Of a DNA stretch of 9,788 nucleotides, positions 1-6,006 are shown piece after piece. A model generated the notes under the pieces. The model had not been told where the DNA came from and made no database searches. It saw nothing but the letters and a program-made list of their open reading frames with translations. The stretch comes from Bacillota bacterium. Its GTDB lineage: Bacteria > Bacillota > Clostridia > Acetivibrionales > DTU013. The translations under genes were made by a program, and so were the position numbers. The stretch lies in NCBI GenBank assembly GCA_023411715.1, contig JAEYOM010000131.1, positions 1 through 9,788 on the forward strand, in the 5' to 3' direction. Within the stretch, counting starts at the first letter, position 1. Each line of letters starts with the position of its first letter.

Positions 1-191
1 CGGTCCGCGACAGGGTCATGGCAAGCATGATGGGCGCAAAAGCGACAGAGCTGCTGAAGAACGGGATCTATAACCAGATTATTGCCTTCAGGGATAATCA
101 GGTCGTAGGCATCGAGATCAATGAAGCGCTGAATACAACAAAATCAATCGATGAAGATATGATAGAATTGAGCAAGGTATTGTCTCTGTGA
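1..191 (+). CDS. pfkA: 6-phosphofructokinase, C-terminal fragment
   Basis: The reading frame enters the window from the left edge. Its first complete codon is at base 3, and 62 residues follow before a TGA stop at 189-191. The segment DRVMASMMGAKATELL followed by a GI-DNQVVGIEINEAL-type strand matches the C-terminal end of bacterial ATP-dependent phosphofructokinases, which read like DRVLASRMG-AVELL followed by VGI-NN-V--DI-EAL. The enzyme phosphorylates fructose 6-phosphate to fructose 1,6-bisphosphate in cytosolic glycolysis. The catalytic and ATP-binding parts lie outside the window, so activity cannot be judged. The gene points away from the sugar-uptake genes and is separated from them by a degraded region, so it is probably an unrelated housekeeping neighbour. 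The family call comes from recognising the tail only. Confidence 0.82.
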   Translation, partial: VRDRVMASMMGAKATELLKNGIYNQIIAFRDNQVVGIEINEALNTTKSIDEDMIELSKVLSL

Positions 192-204
192 GAGTGTAAA
201 TCAA

Positions 205-241
205 AAGGACTGAGTCCGGTTCAATACCAGATCCAGTCCTT
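205..241. terminator. Hairpin between pfkA and the minus-strand remnant, possible bidirectional terminator
   Basis: AAGGACTG (205-212) pairs perfectly with CAGTCCTT (234-241), and a small GGT/ACC pairing lies inside the 21-base loop. Read on the minus strand, the right arm runs into CCTTTTGATTT, a modest U-rich tail. Read on the plus strand there is no T run. It lies 14 bases after the pfkA stop and 45 bases beyond the stop of the minus-strand remnant, so it could end transcripts from both sides. Confidence 0.45.
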
Positions 242-285
242 CAGGATTGCTTGGTAAAATTCGTCTGACTTTTTGGATTCGGTGA

Positions 286-620
286 TTATTTCTTTGCGAT
301 TTCCACTTTCCCGTCCTTGACGGTAAATCTTCCTTTTACGGAATATCCGGCAGCCATGGCGTCGGGCTGTACATCTCCCTTGCCTATGGTGCTGTCATAT
401 TTAAAGTCCACCCCTCTATCAAAACCGGCTACCGGAGCTGCATACCCACTGCTGTCATAACGTTTGAATGTACCTGTTCGATTATCTTATAGCCTTTTTT
501 GTTTATACCCGTATCTTCGGTATACTCTATACTTCCGGTGATTTTGAACACATTGCCGTTCTTCTCCCTTATTACCGTGTAGTAATCGGTCAGCTCGATT
601 ACCTCATCCCGATCCGAAGC
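286..620 (-). pseudogene. Remnant of an unidentified gene, truncated at its start and frameshifted
   Basis: Two minus-strand frames together read as one protein-like sequence. The first (620 down to a TAG at 429-431) reads as ELTDYYTVIREKNGNVFKITG and then a segment ending GYKIIE. The second (open from about 486 down to TAA at 286-288) reads as RTGTFKRYDSSGYAAP and ends in FTVKDGKVEIAKK. Joining them needs one missing base restored near 471-489. An in-frame TGA at 621-623 comes just before the first frame, and no ATG, GTG or TTG lies between that stop and the readable part, so the 5' end is gone. The composition (many Y, T, G, K and D, alternating beta-like pattern) would suit a secreted or surface beta-rich domain, but I do not recognise the family. 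The coding character on both sides of the shift argues for a decayed gene rather than noise. Confidence 0.55.
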
Positions 621-745
621 TCAAAAATGACATGATAGAGGTTTCAAAAAATATCATTAAACAAAACGTAGCCTATTTGAAATTAGGCGTTAACAATTCG
701 CTTGATGCGGTAGTACACGCCAGACAACTAGGCTTATTGGAATAG
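620..745 (+). pseudogene. C-terminal remnant of a LuxR-type helix-turn-helix regulator
   Basis: A plus-strand frame ends at TAG 743-745 and its last part reads VSKNIIKQNVAYLKLGVNN followed by SLDAVVHARQLGLLE. This resembles the end of MalT/LuxR-type DNA-binding domains, where the recognition helix (VS-NTVK-H) leads to KLGVNN-EAV-ARELGLL at the C-terminus. Relative to that pattern about two residues are missing before KLGV. No start codon with a ribosome site and no upstream sensor or ATPase domain is present: sequence to the left of about 620 codes on the other strand. It is therefore a 3' fragment left by deletion or rearrangement. The family call rests on about 30 residues and is moderate. 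Confidence 0.5.
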
Positions 746-751
746 CATATC

Positions 752-2527
752 TCAGGAGATCGAACCGTAAAAATCCTTCATTGCATAAAAGGAAAGCTTT
801 TTATAGCTCTTATCGGCTGAAAGCAAGCCTTTCAGATTGTAATAATCCTGCATTTTGTGAAGTCTTCTCGGACACCTGAAATCATATAGTATCCATGGGC
901 AGATGCCTTTGATATAAGGTATCCTGCGCAGGGTGTCTATCTGTTTTTTATAGACCGCAAGCTGTCCGTCCTCTGTGTAAAGATCATCCCCGGTCCCCCT
1001 GGCGCCGGCTTTTCCATCTGCGCCAAACTCGCTTATGACCACCGGCTTGGACGGCCTGCTGTTTTCAAAGATCCTTGGCAGCTTTGAAAAGTCCGGTTCA
1101 TACCAGCCGTAATACTCGTTTATCCCGATAACATCCACATTTTCGACCAGCCTGTCCGCTATCACAAGCGCCCTGTGATCCACAAGACATGCCGCGGATA
1201 TGAGCCTGTACGGGTCGAGCTCCCTGGCCCTGCGTGCAAGCGAACTCATGAATAAAAGCCTGTCGTCGGTGTCTGCGTTCTCATTTCCGACGGACCATAT
1301 GATCACGCTTGCCCGGTTCCTGTCTCTGGTTATCAGCTCCGTCAGTTGGTTTTCCGCATCTTTATAGGTCTCTTCATTTGCAAAATCGATAGCCCAGTAA
1401 ACCGGTATCTCCTCCCACAGCATGATACCAATCTCATCCGCAATCCTCGCAGCTTTCTCGGAATGTGGATAGTGCGCCAGACGCATGAAATTGCAGTTCA
1501 TCTCTTTTGCAAGGCGAAAATTCTCCCTTAACTCGTCTTCCGTCAGCGCCTTTCCGTTTCTAACGCTTTCTTCATGAGCGCATATGCCCCTGAGGAATAT
1601 TTTTTCTCCGTTCAGATAAATGTCGGTGCCCGCTGTTTTTATTTCCCTGAAACCTACTCTGTCCGTGAGGACGTCCCCTTCGTACTCCGCCCTGACCTCA
1701 TAAAGCTTTGGATTTTCAGGGGACCACAGCTTCGGCCTGGCATCCAGGACAACACTTCCGCAGCCGTTTATCATATCGATTTCGGCATTCAGCTCAAGTT
1801 CGTCTATTCTAAAAACGGCTTTGCCCTCTTTCCGGGTACCATCCGTTGTTATGACCGCTTCGATTTTTCCGAAACCGCTGTCTTTAACAAGGCTCACACG
1901 GACGTCCCTGATAAAGGTCTCAGGAAGCCTTATTATCTCAACATCCCTGTAAATACCGCCGTAATTGAACCAATCGGTATTCTCGCACGGCACGTTCGTC
2001 CTTTTTCTTGTATTTGTTGCTACTACTATTATTCTGTTTGTCTCTTCCAGCATATCCGTCACTTCTATACAGAAAGGAGTAGAGCCTCCCTTATGCATAC
2101 CTGCAAATTTCTTGTTCAAAAATATCTTCGCTTCATAGCTCACTCCGCCGAATTTGATGAACACCCTTTTTTCGCCTTTGTTCACATATTTGAATGTACG
2201 GGTGAAAATAATGCTCCCCTCATAGAGGAAGAGCTTTTCGGAGTGCATGTTCCAGCAGTTGGGTATCTTCATCAGCTCCCAGGCATCAAAGCTAAAATCG
2301 ACCGGGTATTGTCTTCCGTCCTCATCATGGTATATTTCCTTATACCACTTCGATCTTAGGCAATTATCGTACTGGTCTATGCCGAAATTCCAACTTCCGT
2401 TCAAAGATTCCTTTTCCCTGTAATAATCGCAAAAAAGGCTATCAGTTATAAGCTTTTTACGAAAAGCGCTTTCGTAATCCGCTTCATGTATGGATTCTTG
2501 AAAATTTCCGGTCTCTTTACCTTTCAT
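752..2527 (-). CDS. Glycoside hydrolase family 2, probable beta-glucuronidase
   Basis: A 591-residue protein with no signal peptide, so cytoplasmic. The N-terminal jelly-roll domain includes LNGSWNFGIDQ (42-52) and ends with the family signature NYGGIYRDVEI (188-198). An immunoglobulin-like domain (about 200-297) and a TIM barrel (about 300-591) follow. The acid/base is Glu416 in WSVGNE and the nucleophile is Glu500 in VVISEFGADG. MRLAHYPHSE (348-357) is the usual barrel motif. Asn564-Leu-Lys566-Gly lines up with Asn566-Lys-Lys568-Gly of E. coli GusA, the pair that binds the glucuronate carboxylate, so a glucuronide is the best substrate guess; a galactoside or other glycoside remains possible. 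Length matches GusA (603). AAAGGAAG lies 9 bases before the ATG. It follows the importer genes, fitting hydrolysis of an imported glycoside. Confidence 0.82.
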   Translation of the reverse strand: MKGKETGNFQESIHEADYESAFRKKLITDSLFCDYYREKESLNGSWNFGIDQYDNCLRSKWYKEIYHDEDGRQYPVDFSFDAWELMKIPNCWNMHSEKLFLYEGSIIFTRTFKYVNKGEKRVFIKFGGVSYEAKIFLNKKFAGMHKGGSTPFCIEVTDMLEETNRIIVVATNTRKRTNVPCENTDWFNYGGIYRDVEIIRLPETFIRDVRVSLVKDSGFGKIEAVITTDGTRKEGKAVFRIDELELNAEIDMINGCGSVVLDARPKLWSPENPKLYEVRAEYEGDVLTDRVGFREIKTAGTDIYLNGEKIFLRGICAHEESVRNGKALTEDELRENFRLAKEMNCNFMRLAHYPHSEKAARIADEIGIMLWEEIPVYWAIDFANEETYKDAENQLTELITRDRNRASVIIWSVGNENADTDDRLLFMSSLARRARELDPYRLISAACLVDHRALVIADRLVENVDVIGINEYYGWYEPDFSKLPRIFENSRPSKPVVISEFGADGKAGARGTGDDLYTEDGQLAVYKKQIDTLRRIPYIKGICPWILYDFRCPRRLHKMQDYYNLKGLLSADKSYKKLSFYAMKDFYGSIS

Positions 2528-2536
2528 ATCAAACGA

Positions 2537-2544
2537 CTTCCTTT
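2537..2544 (-). promoter_or_regulatory. Ribosome binding site of the glycoside hydrolase
   Basis: On the minus strand AAAGGAAG is followed by nine bases and then the ATG at 2525-2527, which supports that start. The site lies after the hairpin at 2576-2605, so the hydrolase can be translated independently of the binding-protein gene. Confidence 0.6.
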
Positions 2545-2575
2545 CGATCTTTGCCTTTACTATATAATATTACCA

Positions 2576-2605
2576 AAATAAGCATGGATTTCTCCATGCT
2601 TATTT
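2576..2605 (-). terminator. Perfect 13-bp hairpin between the binding-protein gene and the hydrolase
   Basis: AAATAAGCATGGA (2576-2588) pairs over 13 bases with TCCATGCTTATTT (2593-2605) around a 4-base loop. It sits 18 bases after the stop of the binding-protein gene. On the minus strand the stem ends in CTTATTTTGG, a short U-rich tail, so it could work as a weak or partial terminator. In sugar ABC operons such hairpins often lower expression of the downstream gene or stabilise the upstream message. The strong stem with a weak tail fits partial read-through into the hydrolase (inference). Confidence 0.6.
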
Positions 2606-2623
2606 GATTAAGTCCTGAATCTA

Positions 2624-4004
2624 TTATTTGCTGGCTTTTTTAACTATGTCGCTGCCCAGCTTCTGAAGGTTTGAAATGCACTTGTCCAGCGATTCTCCGC
2701 CGATCAGATATTTTTCGCATTCCGATACGAACATGCTGTCGATCTCCGCATTATAGGCAGGAGCAGTCATGGGCGTGTTGTTCACGAACTTGGGATTGCC
2801 GAGAACTGCGTTGAGTGTTGTCATGTCATACAGTTTGTCAGGACTGTCACCAACGATCTTCGGCAGGATCGCCGAGGTTGGCGTTCTTCTCTGCAGTAAG
2901 GCCGCCCGCTCTGATATATGCACCCTCTGTCGTATAGTACCTCATGAACTTATAGGCTTCTTCAGCATATTTTGCAGTGGTCGGTATGCTTAACATCTTA
3001 GTGTCGGAAAAAGTGTACCCTTCAACTCCGTTGGCGCCCCATTTCGGCAGCGGGGCAAACGTAGTCTGGAAATCATGCGGCCATTTCGTGGTGTCCTTTA
3101 TTTCGGCCAGCATCCATGCTCCCGTTGGAACCATGGCTACTTTCCCCGTAAAGAATTCATTTCTGTAAGCGAGATTTGCGGTCTTTATATCCATCAACGA
3201 TACCGAAGTCTTGTCTACGTTCTCCATATCATACCTGAACTTAAGCCAGTCCTTCAGGTTCGGGTCATCGAAATTCAGGGATCCGTCCGCCTTGTAATAA
3301 GCATTGTCCAGTTTGGTTGAATATACGCCCATCAGGTCATAATTCTGCCATGTGTGGAAATATGAACCAAAAACCTTGTTCTGGCCTTCGCCCTTTGTCA
3401 GCTTCTTCGCATAATCTCTGTAATCATCCCAGGTCCAGTTGAGCGGCGGCACAGGAAGACCTGCGGCATCGAGCATCGATTTGTTTATCATTACGAACCA
3501 GGGTGTTACGTCGATCGGAAGCGCGTAGTAGGAATTACCTATCTTTGAACTCACGCTGTACGTATCGTCGTAGGTTATTCCTTCATTGCTGAGGAATGAG
3601 TCCAGAGGCTTATACAATTGCCGATCTACCTTGCTTGACATTTTCTGTACAGACGATTCCAACATTGTGTCTATCGATTCGCCGGACAACAGCAGCAAGT
3701 CCACTTTCTGGGTGTAGGCAACGTTGTCGTTTTCGACAGGATACTGGATATTGACCTTAATATCCGGATATTTCGCCTGGAATGCATCGGCGACTGCCTG
3801 ATTCTGATCTTTCAGTGAAGCTTCCCAAGTGTAAAACGTAATGGTCTTGACTTCTGCAGGCGCTGTCGTCGAAGCCTGTGTGGTCGCCGCCGTTGAAGCC
3901 TGATCCTGAGTCGGGGCATTTGCACTGCCGCAGCCCGTAAAAGTAAAGCTTACCACTGTGATCAGGGCTAATAGAAGAGTCAAACTCTTTACCATTTTTC
4001 TCAT
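2624..4004 (-). pseudogene. Sugar ABC transporter solute-binding lipoprotein, interrupted by a frameshift
   Basis: The gene starts at ATG 4002-4004, 10 bases after a strong GGGAGGA site. The first 25 residues are a lipoprotein signal: basic MRKMVK, a hydrophobic stretch, then FTGC with Cys25 as the lipidation site, followed by a Ser/Thr/Ala/Gln-rich linker. The body is a family 1 solute-binding protein (YTWEASLKDQNQAVADAFQAKYP, residues about 57-79; later MVPTGAWMLAEI). After GGLTAEKNANL the frame runs to an early stop at 2847-2849, while the expected C-terminus (ILPKIVGDSPDKLYDM onward, ending IVKKASK) continues in another frame to the stop at 2624-2626. Removing one base near 2872-2873 joins them into about 459 residues, normal for the family. 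As written, the protein would lose its last 80 or so residues. This may be a real mutation or a sequencing error. It would capture the sugar outside the membrane for the two adjacent permeases. Confidence 0.85.
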
Positions 4005-4013
4005 ACTGAATGA

Positions 4014-4021
4014 ATCCTCCC
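4014..4021 (-). promoter_or_regulatory. Ribosome binding site of the solute-binding protein
   Basis: AGGGAGGA on the minus strand, nearly the full anti-16S complement, lies about 10 bases before the ATG. It is the strongest ribosome site in the operon, as expected for a binding protein needed in excess over its permeases. Confidence 0.6.
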
Positions 4022-4062
4022 TTTGATTTTTATGAGCTCATCTATGTTAAATAAATGATGCA

Positions 4063-4893
4063 CTAGCCTTTGACCGCTCCCACAGCCATGCCTTCAAGAA
4101 CATACTTCTGGCCTATCAGGAATACGATCAGCAGCGGAACTATGGAGCAGACCGCCGCAACCATTATCAATGAATAATATGATGCGTATTGCGTCATAAA
4201 TTTGGTCATGCCCAGCTGGATCGTATACAAATTCTCACTTTTCAGGAATATCAGCGGATTCTGGTAATCGTTCCACGTCCAGACAAACTTTAGCACCATC
4301 AGCGTAACGAGCGCGGGTCTGGTCATCGGAAGTATTATCTGCATAAATATCCTGTAATGCCCTGCTCCGTCGATCTTTGCAGACTCTGACAATGATATCG
4401 GGATAGACATCATATACTGCTTCAGGAGGAACATTCCGTATATACTGAACGAACCGAGCAATATCAGTCCCAGATGGGTGTCGAAAAGGTTCGTCCATCT
4501 GAAGACCATGAACTTAGGGACAATCGTGACCTGATCCGGTACCATCATCATGCTGAGATAGATCAAAAACAATCCGTCCCTGAACTTGAACCTGATCTTT
4601 GAAAACGCGTATGCACCCATTGCAGACACCAGTACCTGGCATACGGTAGTTAGTATCGTCACCTTGATGGAATTAAGATAGAACAGTGCAAAGCTGTATT
4701 TTCCGCTCCAAACCTCCCTATAGTTGCTGATGGCATTCCACTTTTTTGGTATCCACTCTATCGGGAATTTGAAAACATCTGTCTCAAATTTTAAAGATGC
4801 GGATATCATCCATATGAAAGGCAGAGTCATAGTTAAGGCTATCAGGAACAGAAAAATCGTAGTTAATACTTTAGATAACTTTACTTTGGTCAT
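4063..4893 (-). CDS. Carbohydrate ABC transporter permease, MalG type
   Basis: A 276-residue inner-membrane protein with about six hydrophobic segments, beginning with TIFLFLIALTMTLPFIWMI near the N-terminus. The cytoplasmic EAA loop (about 169-192, SESAKIDGAGHYRIFMQIIL then PMTRPAL) is the contact site for the ATPase, and the C-terminus GQKYVLEGMAVGAVKG is typical of MalG/UgpE-like subunits. It would pair with the permease upstream to form the channel. I place the start at ATG 4891-4893, because AAAGGA lies 8 bases before it; the in-frame ATG at 4900-4902 has its purine tract directly abutting the start and would add only Met-Gly-Ser. The upstream permease stops 12 bases before the chosen start, so the two are probably translationally coupled. 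The exact sugar cannot be read from the sequence. Confidence 0.92.
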   Translation of the reverse strand: MTKVKLSKVLTTIFLFLIALTMTLPFIWMISASLKFETDVFKFPIEWIPKKWNAISNYREVWSGKYSFALFYLNSIKVTILTTVCQVLVSAMGAYAFSKIRFKFRDGLFLIYLSMMMVPDQVTIVPKFMVFRWTNLFDTHLGLILLGSFSIYGMFLLKQYMMSIPISLSESAKIDGAGHYRIFMQIILPMTRPALVTLMVLKFVWTWNDYQNPLIFLKSENLYTIQLGMTKFMTQYASYYSLIMVAAVCSIVPLLIVFLIGQKYVLEGMAVGAVKG

Positions 4894-4905
4894 AGAACCC
4901 ATCCT

Positions 4906-5805
4906 TTACTCATAGGTCACCCATTTTTTCTGTCCCATCCATTGGATGACGGTAACCGCGAATATTATCACAAACATTACCCAGGCTGCCGCGCTTGCAT
5001 AGCCCATGTTGTAGAACTGGAATGCTTCGCGGTAAATGTACAACGCCAGCATGGTGGTCGAAGTCCCCGGTCCGCCCTGCGTCAATACCTGTACCTGGTC
5101 GAATACCTTGAAGGAATTGATGATACCCATTATCGCAATGAAAAAAGTCGTGGGTGAAACCATTGGCACCGTTATAGAAAAGAATTTCTTCAATCCACTT
5201 GCCCCGTCGATACTGGCTGCTTCATATAATTCCGTAGGGATCGACGCCAGACCCGCCATATATACGACCATGTTGTAGCCGAGATTCTGCCAGATATACA
5301 TGGCTATCAGGGCAGGAAGCGCCCAATGCATATCCGCCAGCCAGTTAGGAGTCTGCTGTATCCCTATGCTTCTCAGAATCTGGTTCAACGGCCCGTAGGT
5401 AGGCTGAAGTATGACCATCCATACTATCGCAACTGCTACAGCGCTTGATATATAAGGCAGGAAGAACATTACCTTTAATGTATTCCTGAAGTATGCCATC
5501 TTGGTCAGCAAGACCGCAAGCACAAGCGAAAGGCATATGCCGACGATCACAGTCACAGCCGTAAATATCAGACTGTTTTTCATCGAATCCGTAAACCACG
5601 GGTCTGTCATGATAGCCTTAAAATTCTCTATCCCGAAAAACTTGATATTGCCAAAGCCGGATGACAAATTCCATTTGCACAGGCTTAAAACAAGAGATAC
5701 CAGTACCGGGAACAGGAAAAATACCAGAAACCCTAATAAACTTGGTAGTATAAAGATCAAGCCTGTAATATTCTCCAATACCGCCTGCTTTTTTCTGATT
5801 TTCAC
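4906..5805 (-). CDS. Carbohydrate ABC transporter permease, MalF/UgpA type
   Basis: A 299-residue multi-pass membrane protein. The first hydrophobic segment covers about 13-42 (ITGLIFILPSLLGFLVFFLF). The EAA loop is YEAASIDGASGLKKFFSITVP (194-214). The segment LTQGGPGTSTTMLALYIYRE (241-260) is characteristic of the first permease in family 1 sugar importers such as MalF, UgpA or LacF. The start is GTG at 5803-5805, supported by AGAAGGGA about six bases upstream. This is the first gene of the transporter operon, downstream of the regulator gene and followed closely by the MalG-type partner. No ATPase gene is in the window, so the pair likely uses a shared ATPase encoded elsewhere. It lacks the large periplasmic insertion of E. 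coli MalF, as is usual in Gram-positive bacteria. Confidence 0.92.
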   Translation of the reverse strand: MKIRKKQAVLENITGLIFILPSLLGFLVFFLFPVLVSLVLSLCKWNLSSGFGNIKFFGIENFKAIMTDPWFTDSMKNSLIFTAVTVIVGICLSLVLAVLLTKMAYFRNTLKVMFFLPYISSAVAVAIVWMVILQPTYGPLNQILRSIGIQQTPNWLADMHWALPALIAMYIWQNLGYNMVVYMAGLASIPTELYEAASIDGASGLKKFFSITVPMVSPTTFFIAIMGIINSFKVFDQVQVLTQGGPGTSTTMLALYIYREAFQFYNMGYASAAAWVMFVIIFAVTVIQWMGQKKWVTYE

Positions 5806-5811
5806 TTTATG

Positions 5812-5819
5812 TCCCTTCT
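5812..5819 (-). promoter_or_regulatory. Ribosome binding site that fixes the GTG start of the first permease
   Basis: AGAAGGGA on the minus strand lies six bases before the GTG at 5803-5805. It supports the non-ATG start of the MalF-type permease. Confidence 0.55.
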
Positions 5820-5911
5820 TTTATACTATCGAATATGTTGTTTGATGTGGTGCTTCCAATACTGCACAAAAATCTGCGATTTCCTGATTGACAATATAAC
5901 TATAATGCACA

Positions 5912-5935
5912 ACAGGGCATATTAGTATGCCCTGT
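5912..5935 (-). terminator. Perfect 10-bp hairpin after the response regulator gene
   Basis: ACAGGGCATA (5912-5921) pairs exactly with TATGCCCTGT (5926-5935) around a 4-base loop, 71 bases after the regulator stop. The stem is stable, but neither strand follows it with a clean T run (the minus strand continues TGTTGTGCATT), so it could end the two-component transcript inefficiently, act as an mRNA processing or stabilising element, or be an operator dyad. Confidence 0.45.
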
Positions 5936-6006
5936 CGATACTTGTTATTGACTTATCATTACTTGTGAGTGAGGGGACAGGTTTCGAGAGACAATTCTCT
6001 CCCGTA

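Larger units (their letters stand above)
5806..6006 (-). promoter_or_regulatory. Regulatory gap between the response regulator and the transporter operon
   Basis: These 201 bases contain no gene. They are the natural place for the transporter promoter and the binding sites of the AraC-type regulator. Visible structure includes a hairpin at 5912-5935, a short dyad AAATC-TGC-GATTT at 5870-5882, and a GAGAGA/TCTCTC stem at 5986-6001 just after the regulator stop. No pair of -35 and -10 boxes with correct spacing is clear on the minus strand, which would fit an activator-dependent promoter, though that is inference. Confidence 0.4.

Noticed and set aside
671..688. GCCTA/TAGGC hairpin as terminator of the hydrolase gene
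   Set aside because: Only 5 base pairs with an 8-base loop inside the LuxR-like remnant, and the following T run is broken; too weak to call.
286..751. Mobile element as the cause of the remnant region
   Set aside because: No transposase sequence, terminal inverted repeats or target duplications are visible.
1574..2359. Plus-strand open frame of 261 codons
   Set aside because: It lies entirely antisense to the hydrolase gene, shows no recognisable domain and has low-complexity aromatic-rich composition; it is a shadow of the real gene.
2624..2923. Separate 99-residue minus-strand gene
   Set aside because: Its first residues are the wrong-frame reading of the binding protein, and the rest is clearly that protein's C-terminus after the frameshift.
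5888..5906. Consensus TTGACA and TATAAT boxes on the plus strand
   Set aside because: They are only 7 bases apart, far from the 16-18 needed, and no plus-strand gene follows.
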